A DNA stretch of 64,000 nucleotides from Euphorbia lathyris (GCF_963576675.1 NC_088919.1:62206578-62270577); one strand, 5' to 3'; counted from the stretch's first letter, positions 51,277 through 63,454 are shown. Notes: generated by a model from the letters alone, not told the origin. Translations and numbers: made by a program.

Positions 51277-51845
51277 TGTTGGGAATTTTTCTTGATTGCG
51301 ATAATTTAGCGAAAGCAATAATACAATTTTATTTAATTTATAAGGTTTACAAGAGGGTGTTCTCTAGAAACTTTCTAGAGTTACAATGAGATAAAACAAA
51401 AATAATAGCACTCGGGTGTTTCCCAAAAATACCTAAAATAATTATCTTTACTATTTTTATCTCTCTCCAAAATAATTAGACTACTCTCTAAAATAAATTC
51501 ACATAAACTCTCAAAGCACAATTGTGCCTCTCTCACTCTACATTATTCCACTTCCTTTCTCCCTTTTTTTCACAATATCCAAACCAAATGGCTTCCTTGG
51601 CTTTTATAGCCAAGGAAGAAGCTTCCTCTCTTCCTTAATTAATTGTGCTAGTATTTTGCTGGCACAATTAATTCTTCATTTCCTTTGACCACCGAATTTG
51701 GTGGTCAATTTTTTTTAAATTACAAATTACATAAACAATCCCCATTGATACAAATTAAAAAAATAATCTCTCATTAATTGAGACTTCACAACAATTCTTT
51801 TTTTTTTGTTTAATTGTTTTAAATTTATAGTTAATTTTCTCAACA
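51277..51845 (-). mobile_element. LTR of the gag-only copia-type element, reversed (copy A)
   Basis: Plus strand TGTTGGGAATTTTTC to TTTTCTCAACA, the reverse complement of the LTR at 52745-53333. No primer site is attached, so it is a solo or rearranged LTR. Its 5' end faces the partial forward LTR across a 2-base AT spacer. Confidence 0.88.
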
Positions 51846-51847
51846 AT

Positions 51848-52044
51848 TGTTGAGAAAATTAACCATTAATTTAAAACAATTAAACAAAAAAAAGAATTGT
51901 TGTGAAGTCTCAATTAATGAGGGACTATTTTTATAATTTGTAGTGATGAAAGATTGTTTTTTGTAATTTATAAAATAAAAGGATAAAAAAAATGAAAGTC
52001 TAAATTGGATGCCTCCATTGTTGAAAAATGAGGCACTCACATTT
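51848..52044 (+). mobile_element. Partial forward LTR, first 197 bp (copy B)
   Basis: Starts TGTTGAGAAAATTAACC and follows the forward LTR until ...GGCACTCACATTT, where it switches to a duplicate of the host sequence seen at 51102. Confidence 0.88.
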
Positions 52045-52045
52045 G

Positions 52046-52173
52046 AACATATTTCTTTCCCCTGTGTGGTTGTCTCTGGAATCTTGATTGAGCTTGCACT
52101 TTTGCTTTCTATGGTCACACTCTTTGCCTTTCTATTAGTCACACTCTTTGCCTTTCTATGGTCACACTCTCTT
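52046..52173 (+). repeat. Duplicate of ABCC-flanking host DNA
   Basis: Nearly identical to 51102-51276, including the 23-bp repeats (three copies here). It separates the two inverted LTR pairs and ends in CTCTT (52169-52173), which matches the duplication at 63739. Confidence 0.88.
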
Positions 52174-52742
52174 TGTTGGGAATTTTTCTTGATTGCGATA
52201 AGTTAGCGGAAGCAATAATATAATTTTATTTAATTTATAAGGTTTGAAACAGGGTGTTCTCTAGAAACTTTCTAGAGTTACAATGAAATAAAATAAAAAT
52301 AGTAGCACTCGGGTGTTTCCCAAAAGTACCTAAAATAATTATCTTTACTATTTTTATCTCTCTCCAAAATAATTAGACTACCCTCTAAAATAAATTCTCA
52401 TAAACTCTCAAAGCACAATTGTGTCTCTCTTACTCTACATTATTCCACTTCCTTTCTCCCTTTTTTCACAATATCCAAACCAAATGGCTTCCTTGGCTTT
52501 TATAGCCAAGAAAGAAGCTTCCTCTCTTCCTTAATTAATTGTGCCAGTATTTTGCTGGCACAATTAATTCTTCATTTCCTTTGACCACCGAATTTGGTGC
52601 TCAATTTTTTTTTAAATTACAAATTACATAAACAATCCCCATTGATACAAATTATAAAAATAGTCCCTCATTAATTGAGACTTCACAACAATTCTTTTTT
52701 TTTTGTTTAATTGTTTTAAATTTATAGTTAATTTTCTCAACA
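52174..52742 (-). mobile_element. Reversed LTR of the composite element (copy C)
   Basis: Plus-strand edges TGTTGGGAA and CTCAACA. Strongly similar to copy A, with a few substitutions and indels. Confidence 0.88.
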
Positions 52743-52751
52743 ATTGTTGAG
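52736..52751. repeat. Perfect 16-bp palindrome at the LTR-LTR junction
   Basis: CTCAACAATTGTTGAG is its own reverse complement. It joins the 5' ends of two opposed LTRs; an identical centre lies at 51839-51854. Confidence 0.9.
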
Positions 52752-53333
52752 AAAATTAACTATTAATTTAAAATAATTAAACAAAAAAAAAAGAATTGTT
52801 GTGAAGTCTCAATTAATGAGGGACTATTTTTATAATTTGTAGTGATGAAAGATTGTTTTTTGTAATTTATAAAATAAAAAGATAAAAAAAAATGAAAGTC
52901 TAAATTGGTGCCTCCATTATTGAAAAATGAGGCACTCATATTTAATTATTCAACTACTTGGTTAAATAATGAGTCCATTACATGGCTATAAATAGCCATG
53001 TAAATATATTTCTCAAATGTATCAAATATTGTGGGAAAAAAGAGAGATTGGGGAGTTGAGAAAGATGTAGTTTGAGAGGAGGCACAATTGTGCCTTGTGA
53101 GTTTTTAAGAGTTTATTTTAGAGGGTTGTCTAATTATTTTGGGGAGAGATAAACATAGTAAAGATAATTATTTTTGGGTATTTTTGGGAAACACCCGAGT
53201 GCTACTATTTTTGTTTTATCTCATTATAACTCTAGAAAGTTTCTAGAGAACACCCTCTTGTAAACCTCATAAATTCTATAAAATTATATTCTTGCTTCCG
53301 CTAAATTGTCCCAATCCAGAAAAATTCCCAACA
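52745..53333 (+). mobile_element. Forward 5' LTR of the gag-only element (589 bp)
   Basis: TGTTGAGAAAATTAAC to ATTCCCAACA, directly followed by the primer binding site. The TATA box TATAAATAG (52987-52995) sits inside a CATGGCTAT/ATAGCCATG stem. Confidence 0.92.
52981..53000 (+). promoter_or_regulatory. TATA box within a perfect inverted repeat
   Basis: CATGGCTATAAATAGCCATG holds TATAAATAG, with a 9-bp stem and a 2-base loop. Likely promoter of this LTR. Confidence 0.7.
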
Positions 53334-53334
53334 G

Positions 53335-53347
53335 TGGTATCAGAGCC
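53335..53347 (+). other. Primer binding site of the gag-only element
   Basis: TGGTATCAGAGCC, initiator tRNA-Met type, one base inside the LTR. Confidence 0.92.
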
Positions 53348-53412
53348 ATGGTTCAATATTGGCGCTGACGCTGATATTAGTGTCACGCACCAAATGAATA
53401 GGGCGTGAGGAA

Positions 53413-53628
53413 ATGGAAAAAATGAGCAAGCAATTGAGGGAGTTTTTCCTTGCTCATGGTTTAAAAAAAAATTCTCAATGTGGTCATTGCAAAAGGCATG
53501 GTCATGATGAGAAAGACTGCTGGTAGAAGGGGAAGCCTAAATGTTTCAAGTGTAAGAAGTTTAGGCACGTGCAACATAATTGCAGGAACAAGAGAGAAGA
53601 AAGTGTCAATTTGGCACATCATGTTTAG
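53413..53628 (+). pseudogene. Gag remnant with two zinc knuckles
   Basis: ATG 53413 opens MEKMSKQLREFFLAHGLKK. Two CX2CX4HX4C knuckles follow: CGHCKRHGHDEKDC and CFKCKKFGHVQHNC. They are separated by an in-frame TAG (53524-53526), and a TAG at 53626-53628 ends the frame. There is no capsid, protease, integrase or RT. The short internal region resembles a deletion derivative of a Ty1/copia element. Confidence 0.8.
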
Positions 53629-53798
53629 AAAGAAGAATTTGTTTAATTTGGAGAGAAGTGCTCCAATAGTTGAAGGTTGATGAGAAGTGCATCAACAAAT
53701 CGATTCGGTGAGAGGTGCTCCGAGAAGTTGTTTACGGAGAGAAGTGCTCCGTTTACGAAGTGATGATGAAAAAAAAATGAAAGTTTTAAATTAATAGT

Positions 53799-53810
53799 TA
53801 AGGGGAAGAT
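53799..53810 (+). other. Polypurine tract of the gag-only element
   Basis: TAAGGGGAAGAT lies directly before the 3' LTR start TGTTGAG. Confidence 0.85.
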
Positions 53811-54124
53811 TGTTGAGAAAATTAACTATTAATTTAAAACAATTAAACAAAAAAAAAAGAATTGTTGTGAAGTCTCAATTAATGAGGGACTATTTTTATA
53901 ATTTGTAGTGATGAAAGATTATTTTTTGTAATTTATAAAATAAAAAGATAAAAAAAAAAGAAAAATGAAAGTCTAAATTGGGTGCCTCCATTGTTGAAAA
54001 ATGAGGCACTCACATTTAATTATTCAACTACTTGGTTGAATAATGGGTTCGTTATATGGCTATAAATAGCCAATTAAATATATTTCTCAAATGTATCAAA
54101 TATTGTGAGAAAAAAGAGAGATTG
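53811..54124 (+). mobile_element. 3' LTR of the gag-only element, left part
   Basis: Matches the forward LTR up to GAGAGATTG, where the gypsy element inserted. GATTG (54120-54124) reappears as GATTA at 63455-63459, a target duplication with one later change. The right part is at 63460-63738. Confidence 0.9.
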
Positions 54125-54337
54125 TGTCACGTCCGTGCCCTTAAATTTTATTTATTATACCCCAAACTCTAAGTTATATTAAATTCGTTATAGGATTGGT
54201 CGATTAATTGGGTGTTACGGGTATAGTTTTGAGGGTAATTGCACATTTTTATAACAATTATAAGTTTAGGGTAAGTTTTAAAAGAAATTAGATTTTTGCA
54301 GGACCAAAAAGACTAATTAACCACTTAATTCAAGGCC

Positions 54338-54346
54338 TATATATAG
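54338..54346 (+). promoter_or_regulatory. TATA box of the gypsy 5' LTR
   Basis: TATATATAG inside AAGGCCTATATATAGCCTT, an imperfect inverted repeat. The 3' LTR counterpart is at 61509-61517. Confidence 0.7.
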
Positions 54347-54839
54347 CCTTATTGAGAATTGAAAATCATTTGGATCAATTCATCCTTTTACATTGTTCTT
54401 CCTCCTCCACTCTCTCTCTCCATTCTCCTCCACCTTCCACCACCACCAAAAACAGGGCAACTCCACCGTTTTGGGTGTTGTCGGAGATCTAACCGTCCAA
54501 ATGACCTCAAATTTTAACTGGAGACTCTAAACACATAGAAGCAACTTCTGACTAGAGGGATTTTGATTTGGAGGTGTGAGAAGAGAATACGGGCTAGGCA
54601 GATTTTGGGACAGATTTAGGATTTTGTGGTGTTAATCTCAAATTTAGGCTAAGGTAAGTAACTATCAACTAGTTTTTGGTTTGCATGTATAAATATATGT
54701 ATATTAAGCTATAAATCTCCATGAATTTGTCTCCTAAGGGTTTTCTTAGAAACTATTTGAGTATTAGTTGTTGATTTGAGATTGTGTTCAAGTTTGAAGG
54801 AAATGAGTTCACAATGGTAATTTTAAACTATTTTGATGT

Positions 54840-55170
54840 TGAATTGGTTTTACCTTGATGTTGAATTGGTTCTTCCTAAGAGTTTGATTATTATTTAGTT
54901 CAATTTATATTGAATTGGTTTTCTTAAGGGATATTTAGTTCGATTGATGTTGAATTGGTTTTCTTAAGGGTTTAAGTGCTATTTGGGTTCAATTGATGTT
55001 GATTTGAATTTCTTTAAAAGTTTTAATGTTATTTTGGTTCAATTAGTGTTCAATTGGAATTCTTTAAGGGTTTTAATGTTATTTTGGTTCAATTAGTGTT
55101 CAATTGGATTTCTTTAAGGGTTTTAATGATATTTTGGATTTCTTCAAGGTTCAATTGCTATTTTGGTTCA
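54840..55170 (+). repeat. Degenerate direct repeats within the gypsy LTR
   Basis: A 55-65 bp phrase built on GTTCAATTGATGTTGAATTG and TTTCTTTAAGGGTTTTAATG recurs four to five times. The 3' LTR (62028-62345) has an extra partial copy, so copy number changed after insertion. Confidence 0.75.
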
Positions 55171-56243
55171 GTAAATGTTGGATTTCGATTTATTGATGAT
55201 TGTAGTAAAGTTGGATCTATTTGATGAAATTGAAGTTTGGTTGGATTTTGGGTGAAGTTTGTATCCATCAGGAGTAGTCCGGACGGGTGGTTTGATATTT
55301 GAAGACCATATTCAATGAGGAACATGACCTGTGTACACAGTCTAAAGACCTAGACGGGTATTGGCAGCGAAGTGTTGGGTAAGACCAATACGGGATTAGG
55401 CATGGTTAAAGAGACGTCTCGATTATGTTTACGTGTTGTGGATCGATTTACGAGGGGATACTCGGTGATGGATACGATATTGAATTTGATTCGAACTTCG
55501 GTTTTTAGTAAATGTTTATATAAGAATCGTTGTGTTTTGTTTAAGTTTGATTTGAGGTTATTGATTAACATTCTATTTTAATTTGATGTTGTTTACAAGT
55601 TAATAAGTTTAAGGTTTGGTTTGGTTAAATGTTTTCACAAACGTATACATATAGCTATTTTACGTAAAAACTAGTTTTTATAGTTGATAGTTGCTTACTG
55701 AGATTTTTGTCTCATATTTTCAAATGTTTTAATGTTTTTAGACGAAGAAGTACGAGGTACTGAGGGAAGTGTTTGACACTAGGGCAAGGATTGGATACGG
55801 CCACGATTGTCCAAGTCGTCTTCTAGGGTATTGCATACCATTTTGTACATGTAGATATATGCGTTTTTTTGTGCTTATGAATATGTAGGAACTTACGTCG
55901 CCCATTTTGAATCGAATATAAAGTTGTGGTATGCCGGATTTTGGTTTGAATGTCCAAAGTATGGTGTTAATTTGTGAGATTAGGCAAATTAAAAGTTAAC
56001 AAGTTAGAATTGGAGTAATTTTCTATGTTTCGAACTCGTTTTGGTAAAACACACGAGAAAAGGATTCGTAAGTGGAAATTATAAATGATTTCGACCTTTT
56101 ACAAATGTAAAAGTATATGTAGAAAATGTTTTTAAGTTCAAACATAATTTGTAATTCTTAACATTTGTTACTTCCGATTCGTTCACGTCTGTGGTAACGT
56201 CTCACTGTCATTTCCGATTCTATTTTGGATCGGGTTTGACATT

Positions 56244-56255
56244 TTTGTATCAGAG
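56244..56255 (+). other. Degenerate primer binding site of the gypsy element
   Basis: TTTGTATCAGAG stands where TTGGTATCAGAG (initiator tRNA-Met) is expected, two bases after the LTR. Confidence 0.7.
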
Positions 56256-56394
56256 TAATAGGTTGGTCCATAAGTATATATATATAGGTATATCCGTGTC
56301 AAGTATATAACTTACTAAAGTGTATTGAGAAGTTGAATAAATATTATTCATGCATATCACATATATAAATTGTAATAGTTTGTTCATCATATAG

Positions 56395-59300
56395 ATGCAT
56401 CCAAGACGACAACGTGGCCGACCACCTCTAAATAGGCGTAGAGGTAGAAATGCAGAAATAAGAGAATTGGGACGGGGTCCCGTGAGCATAGAGGATAGTG
56501 TAGCCTCTGATGCTAGAATTCCACCTGTTTCCCAACCTCAAAGACAACCACCAGAAAATCAACCTGTTAATCCTCCACCAATACCACCCGAACCTGAACA
56601 TCGTGTACCACTTGTGACTCCACAAGCTGCAATACCACAAGTTGCACAAATCCTGCAGCTTGAACCTCGAACATTAGTTGAAGCTTTAGTAACTATGATG
56701 GAAACACGTGAGGCACGTCGAAGGCCTAGTGAGTTAATTGAAGATGCCAAAAACTGTGGGGCATTTGATTTCAGGGGTACAATTGAACCTGAGGAAGCTG
56801 ATAATTGGCTAAAAGCTACAGAAAAAGCCTTTAGTACTATGCAGTTAAGTACTGAAGATAAAGTAAAGACCGTGTTTGGTTTATTACATGGGCCAGCAGA
56901 TACATTGTTAACTAGAGTTAGGGGTTTGTATCCTGAAGGTTTAAACTGGGATGTTTTCAAACGTGAATTCATGAAAGAATATATGACTGAATCATTTCAG
57001 AAAGCGAAGAGGAATGAGTTCTTTAATTTGAAACAGGGAACTATGACTGTGAGGGAGTATGTGGATAAGTTCGATGATTTATACCGTTATGCAAGTCAGT
57101 GGTTTCCCACTGAGGAAGTTAAATGTGAAAGGTTCAAAGATGGTCTGAGTGCATTTTATCAGAATGAACTGAGTTTGTATGAAGGTACACATTACCGAGG
57201 CTAGGTGGAAAAAGCATTGCAGAAAGAAAAGTTGAAAGGCAAGTTAGAATCTGAGAACAGTCAGAAGCAGTCAGGGGATATTGGGAGATCCAAGTTTGTG
57301 AAAGGGGGATCATCTTAGTTTCAAGGTGGTCAAACTCAGAGTCAGAACACAAGAGGAGCACCTATGAGCCGTACTAATTTCTGAGCATCTGATACTATTA
57401 GCCAAGCTTCGTATAGTCCTTCCATTGCTAGTAGTGGTAATGGTCAAAAATGTGTTCAGTGTGGGAAATTTCATTCTGGAGAATGCAGGAAAAGATCTCT
57501 GGGATGTTTTCAGTGTGGAGGAAGGGGTCACTTGAAAAAGGATTGCCCGTCATCAGGGAGGATAACAGAATCTAAAAGAAGAATTTCATGTTATGAGTGT
57601 GGTGAAGAAGGCCATGTACGTACTAATTGCCCTAAATTGAACACTGTTGGGAGAGGTCGAGGATCACAGTGTGACAGAACAAGTGGAGGTAATTCAGTTG
57701 GAAGAGGAAATGGTCGTGGTAATGGTAGAGGTACCAATATGGCCAGAGGAGCTGGTAATACTTCTCAGGGAGCTAGAAATCAGGGTACTCAGTCAGATAG
57801 AGCTGCAACTTAACCTCGAGTTTTTGCTATGACTCCACAAGAAGCTGTTGCATCTGCAGAAGTTATCACTGGTACGATTTCTTTATTTGGAAAAGATGCT
57901 TATGTGCTTATTGATCCTGGTGCTACGCATTCCTTTGTGTCGCCTTTATTTATGTCTGATGTAATGTGGGAGTCGAAATTGATGTCTGAATGTTTAATTG
58001 TTAGCATGCCTATGGGAGAATCTTTAGTATGTACACATGTCTATCCTAATTGTGAAGGAAAATTAGGAGAGTCCTTTATACGTGCGGATTTGGTACCTTT
58101 AATGGTTCAAACATTTGATGTGATATGAGGCATGGATTCATTATCTAAGTGTCAAGCCTTGGTAGACTGTTGTAGGAAGAAAGTTAATCTGTTATTAGCT
58201 AATGGGGAAAAATATGTGTTTCAAGGCGAGAGAGGTGTACATAGAAATATAGTCTCTGTTATGACAGCTTTGAAAATGTTAAGGAAGGGGTGTGAATCTT
58301 TCTTAGCATATGTGATAGATAGCAGGGAAAAACCTCCTAAATTAGAAGATGTGCCAATTGTGAATGAATATCCAGATGTGTTCCCAGATGAGATACTAGG
58401 GTTACCACCAGAAAGAGAAGTCGAGTTTGCAATTGACTTACAGCCGGGTACTGCTCCTATATCCCTAGCACCATATAGAATGGCACCGGCAGAAATGAAA
58501 GAATTAAAAATACAGTTGCAAGAGTTGTTAGATAAGGGATATATACGACCTAGTGTGTCACCCTGGGGAGCTCCGGTGTTGTTTTTGAAGAAAAAAGATG
58601 GAGCAATGCGGTTGTGTATAGATTACCGTCAGTTGAATAAGGTTACAATCCGTAACAAGTATCCGTTGCCTAGAATCGATGATTTGTTTGATCAGCTGCA
58701 AGGGGCAATAATATTTTCAAAAATTGATCTGAGAACCGGATATCATCAGTTGAAGATTAGAGAAGGAGATGTTCAGAAAACAGCTTTCAGAACTCGATAT
58801 GGGCATTATGAGATTTTGGTAATGCCATTCGAGTTAACTAATGCACCTGCTGCATTTATGGATCTGATGAATCGAATATTTAAACCTTACTTAGATACAT
58901 TTGTAATTGTGTTTATTGATGATATTCTTGTGTATTCTAAGAGTAAGGAAGACCACAACAAGCATTTGAGGACAGTTTTGCAGATTCTGAGAGAGAAGCA
59001 GTTGTATGCCAAATTTAGTAAATGTGAGTTTTGGCTTGATGAAATTATGTTCTTGGGGCATGTGGTATCAGCTAAGGGAATTCTAGTGGATCCTAAGAAA
59101 GTTGAGGCTGTAGCTAACTGGAAAGCATCGTCGAATGTACATGAAGTGCGTAGTTTTCTGGGGTTAGCAGGGTATTACAGAAGGTTTGTGAATGGATTCT
59201 CACTTATAGCTTCTCCAATGACGCAGTTGCTGAGAAAGGGAGTAAAATTCAAGTGGACACCCGAGTGTCAGAACAGTTTTGATACTTTGAAGTCAAGACT

Positions 59301-61260
59301 GATTAGTGCTCCAGTGTTGACACTACCTGTAGTGGGTGAAGGGTATACAATATATAGTGATGCTTCAAGGCAAGGTCTTGGAATTGTGTTGATGCAGAAT
59401 GATAAAGTAATTGCTTATGCATCACGACAGTTAAGACCACATGAATTGAATTACCCAACACATGATCTTGAATTAGCTGCTGTTGTGTTCGCTTTGAAGA
59501 TTTGGAGACACTATCCTTATGGTGAGAAATGTCGCATTTTCACTGATCACAAGAGTCTGAAGTACATAATGAGTCAGAAGGAATTAAATTTGAGGCAAAG
59601 AAGATGGATTGAGCTACTGAAAGATTATGATCTGACAATTGAATATCATCCGGGTAAAGCTAATGTTGTAGCTGATGCTTTGAGTCGCAAGAATGTTGGA
59701 AGTTTGAGTTATATTAAATCTGTAAAAATGCCTTTGTTACTTCAAATGAGGGCTTTGAATGTAGAGTTGAATTGTGAAAATGAAGGAGTGTTATGTGCAA
59801 TGTTGAAAGTGAGACCAATTCTTAGGGATAGAATCAGAGAAGCTCAGAGTCAAGATAAGTTCTTGGAGCGGATTAAAGATGAAGTTGTGCAAGGAAAGTG
59901 TACTGATTACAAGATTTCAATAGATGGTATGCTAATGTTTGGAGATAGAATGTGTGTTCCAAATATTAGTGATATTAAGAAGGAGATATTAGAAGAAGCT
60001 CATGATTCCTCCTATGCAATGCATCCTGGGAGTACAAAGATGTACAGAAACCTTTGTGATCATTTTTGGTGGAAAGGGATGAAAAGAGAAATAGCTGAAT
60101 ATGTGAGCATATGTTTGAGTTGCCAACAAGTCAAAGCTGAACAGCAACGACCTACTGGTACTTTGCAACCGCTTCCTATTCCGGAATGGAAGTGGGAGCA
60201 CATTACAATGGACTTTGTCAGTGGATTGCATCGTACACAATATGGTAATGATGCTATACGGGTAATTGTAGATAGATTGACGAAATCAGCCCATTTTCTG
60301 CCAGTGAAGGGAACTTTCTCGTTAGAAAAGTTGGCACAGTTGTATGTCAAAGAAATTGTGAGACTTCATGGTGTGCCAGTTTCTATTGTGTCTGATAGAG
60401 ATCCTCGTTTTACATCAAGATTTTGGCCTAGTTTTCAAGATGTATTGGGAACTAAATTGAACTTAAGTACTGCCTTCCATCCACAGTCATATGGTCAAAG
60501 TGAACGTACAATTCAAACTTTGGAGGATATGTTAAGAGCTAGTATTCTAAATCTCCAAAGTAGCTGGGATGTGCATTTGCCTTTAATGGAGTTTGCATAT
60601 AATAACAGTTATCAGTCTAGCATTGATATGGCACCTTATGAGGCATTGTATGGAAGAAGGTGTAGGGCTCCGTTATGTTGGTCTGAAGTGGGTGAAAGAC
60701 AGCTATTGGGGCCTGAGATAGTGCAATTGACGACTAAAAAGGTACAAATTATCCAGCAGAAACTGAAAGAAGCTCAAGACAGACAAAAGAGTTATGCAGA
60801 TTTGAAACGTAGACCGATTGAGTACAGTGTGGGAGATAAAGTATTTCTGAAAGTATCACCGTGGAAGGGTTTACTCCGATTTGGCAAGAAAGGAAAGTTG
60901 AGCCCTAGATTCATTGGTCCGTATGAAATTGTGGAAAGAATTGGACCTGTTGCATATCGTTTGAAGTTGCCTCAAAATCTTTCAAACATTCATGATGTAT
61001 TTCACGTGTCAATGTTACGAAGGTATAGAAGTGATCCAAACCACATTATCCAGGAGCAACCAATCGAACTTTCAGAGGATTTGACTTATAAAGAAGAACC
61101 AGTAGCAATCTTGGCTAGAGAGGAAAAAGTGTTAAGGAATAAAACAGTACCACTGGTGAAAGTATTGTGGCACATACATTCTCAGGAGGAAGCAACCTGG
61201 GAAAGAGAAGTGGATATGAAACACCAATACCCTTATTTGTTCACTTCTTCGGGTAAGTAA
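56395..61260 (+). pseudogene. Gypsy gag-pol, one frame of 1622 codons with five nonsense codons
   Basis: ATG 56395 opens a basic Pro-rich gag. The capsid part (NWLKATEKAFSTMQLSTEDK, YVDKFDDLYRYASQWFP) is followed by knuckles CFQCGGRGHLKKDC and CYECGEEGHVRTNC and a preceding partial CVQCGKFHSGEC. The protease has DPGATHSF. RT shows [15 protein letters not shown], the DYRQLNKVT box and catalytic FIDDILVYS (about 58912). RNase H includes YSDAS and TDHKSLKYI. Integrase has HHCC, MDFVSGL and SDRDPRFTS. The end ([16 protein letters not shown]) is chromodomain-like. Stops: TAG 57202, TAG 57316, TGA 57382, TAA 57811, TGA 58126. There are no frameshifts, and the 3' 1042 codons are fully open. Confidence 0.93.
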
Positions 61261-61280
61261 AATTTCGAGGACGAAATTCT

Positions 61281-61295
61281 CTAAGGTGGGAGAAT
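61281..61295 (+). other. Polypurine tract of the gypsy element
   Basis: CTAAGGTGGGAGAAT-type purine run directly before the 3' LTR start TGTCACG. Confidence 0.8.
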
Positions 61296-63454
61296 TGTCA
61301 CGTTCGTGCCCTTAAATTTTATTTATTATACCCCAAACCCTAAGTTATATTAAATTCGTTATAGGATTGGTCGATTAATTGGGTGTTACGGGTATAGTTT
61401 TGAGGGTAATTGCACATTTTTATAACAATTATAAGTTTAGGGTAAGTTTTAAAAGAAATTAGATTTTTGGAGGACCAAAAAGACTAATTAACCACTTAAT
61501 TCAAGGCTTATATATAGCCTTATTGAGAATTGAAAATCATTTGGATCAATTCATCCTTTTACATTGTTCTTCCTCCTCCACTCTCTCTCTCTCCATTCTC
61601 CTCCACCTTCCACCACCACCAAAAACAGGGCAGCTCCACCGTTTTGGGTGTTGCCGAAGATCTAACCGTCCAAATGACCTCAAATTTTAACTGGAGACTC
61701 TAGACACATAGAAGCAACTTCTGACTAGAGGGATTTTGATTTGGAGGTGTGAGAAGAGAATACGGGCTAGGCAGATTTTGGGACAGATTTAGGGTTTTGT
61801 GGTGTTAATCTCAAATTTAGGCTAAGGTAAGTAACTATCAACTAGTTTTTGGTTTGCATGTATAAATATATGTATATTAAGCTATAAATCTCCATGAATT
61901 TGTCTCCTAAGGGTTTTCTTAGAAATTATTTGAGTATTGGTTGTTGATTTGAGATTGTGTTCAAGTTTGAAGGAAATGAGTTCACAATGGTAATTTTAAA
62001 CTATTTTGATGTTGAATTGGTTTTACCTTGATGTTGAATTGGTTCTTCCTAAGAGTTTGATTATTATTTAGTTCAATTTATATTGAATTGGTTTTCTTAA
62101 GGGATATTTAGTTCAATTGATGTTGAATTGGTTTTCTTAAGGGTTTAAGTGCTATTTGGGTTCAATTGATGTTGATTTGAATTTCTTTAAGAGTTTTAAT
62201 GTTATTTTGGTTCAATTAGTGTTCAAATTGGAATTTGGTTCAATTAGTGTTCAATTGGAATTCTTTAAGAGTTTTAGTGTTATTTTGGTTCAATTAGTGT
62301 TCAATTGGATTTCTTTAAGGGTTTTAATGATATTTTGGATTTCTTCAGGGTTCAATTGCTATTTTGGTTCAGTAAATGTTGGATTTCGATTTATTGATGA
62401 TTGTAGTAAAGTTGGATCTATTTGATGAAATTGAAGTTTGGTTGGATTTTGGGTGAAGTTTGTATCCATCAGGAGTAGTCCGGACGGGTGGTTTGATATT
62501 TGAAGACCATGTTCAGTGAGGAACATGGCCTGTGTACACAGTCTAAAGACCTAATCGGGTATTGGCAGCGAAGTGTTGGGTAAGACCAATACGGGATTAG
62601 GCATGGTTAAAGAGACGTCTCGATTATGTTTACGTGTTGTGGATCGATTTACGAGGGGATACTCGGTGATGGATACGATATTGAATTTGATTCGAACTTC
62701 GGTTTTTAGTAAATGTTTATATAAGAATCGTTGTGTTTTGTTTAAGTTTGATTTGAGGTTATTGATTAACATTCTATTTTAATTTGATGTTGTTTACAAG
62801 TTAATAAGTTTAAGGTTTGGTTTGGTTAAATGTTTTCACAAATGTATAGATATAGCTATTTTACGTAAAAACTAGTTTTTATAGTTGATAGTTGCTTACT
62901 GAGATTTTTGTCTCATATTTTCAAATGTTTTAATGTTTTTAGGCGAAGAAGTACGAGGTACTGAGGGAAGTGTTCGACACTAGGGCGAGAATTGGATACG
63001 GCCACGATTGTCCAAGTCGTCTTCTAGGGTATTGCATACCATTTTGTACATGTAGATATAGGCGTTTTTTTGTGTGCTTGTCAATATGTAGGAACTTACG
63101 TCGCCCATTTTGAATCGAATATAAAGTTGTGGTATGCCGGATTTTGGTTTGAATGTCCAAGTATGGTGTTAATTTGTGAGATTAGGCAAATTAAAAGTTA
63201 ACAAGTTAGAATTGGAGTAATTTTCTATGTTTCGAACTCGTTTTGGTAAAACACACGAGAAAAGGATTCGTAATTGGAAATTATAAATGATTTCGACCTT
63301 TTACAAATGTAAAAGTATATGTAGAAAATGTTTTTAAGTTCAAACATAATTTGTAATTCTTAACATTTGATTGTGAGATGTTACTTCCGACTCGTTCACG
63401 TCTGTGGTAACGTCTCACTAGCATATCCGATTCTATTTTGGATCTGGTTTGACA
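61296..63454 (+). mobile_element. 3' LTR of the gypsy element (2159 bp)
   Basis: Matches the 5' LTR throughout, with a partial extra repeat at about 62225-62270 and an extra GATTGTGAGAT-like insertion near 63366. Ends TTTGACA before the GATTA duplication. Confidence 0.92.

Larger units (their letters stand above)
54125..56241 (+). mobile_element. 5' LTR of the gypsy element (2117 bp)
   Basis: Starts TGTCACGTCCGTGCCC and ends GGGTTTGACA. It contains a TATATATAG box at 54338-54346, a CT-rich leader (54400-54440) and repeated ...TTTAATGTTATTTTGGTTCA phrases at about 54840-55170. Short open frames here are not genes; the same ones recur in the 3' LTR. Confidence 0.92.
54125..63454 (+). mobile_element. 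Ty3/gypsy chromovirus-like retrotransposon (9330 bp)
   Basis: LTRs of about 2.1 kb (54125-56241, 61296-63454), gag-pol in one frame with five stops, RT-RNase H before integrase (gypsy order), and a chromodomain-like C-terminus suggesting the Tekay group. Inserted in the 3' LTR of the gag-only element. LTRs are largely identical but differ by scattered substitutions and short indels, so it is older than the youngest elements here. Confidence 0.93.

Noticed and set aside
52009..52206. Hydrophobic 65-codon frame that might be an ABCC membrane exon
   Set aside because: It is built from the 23-bp tandem repeat and a junction with LTR sequence, and I could not match it to an ABCC segment.
53480..53680. 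66-codon ORF in the gag-only element
   Set aside because: It is a shifted frame; the frame with two CCHC knuckles starts at 53413.
55350..55581. Open frames on both strands in the gypsy 5' LTR, repeated at 62551-62782
   Set aside because: They are identical because the two LTRs are identical; no known LTR protein fits and both strands are open by chance.
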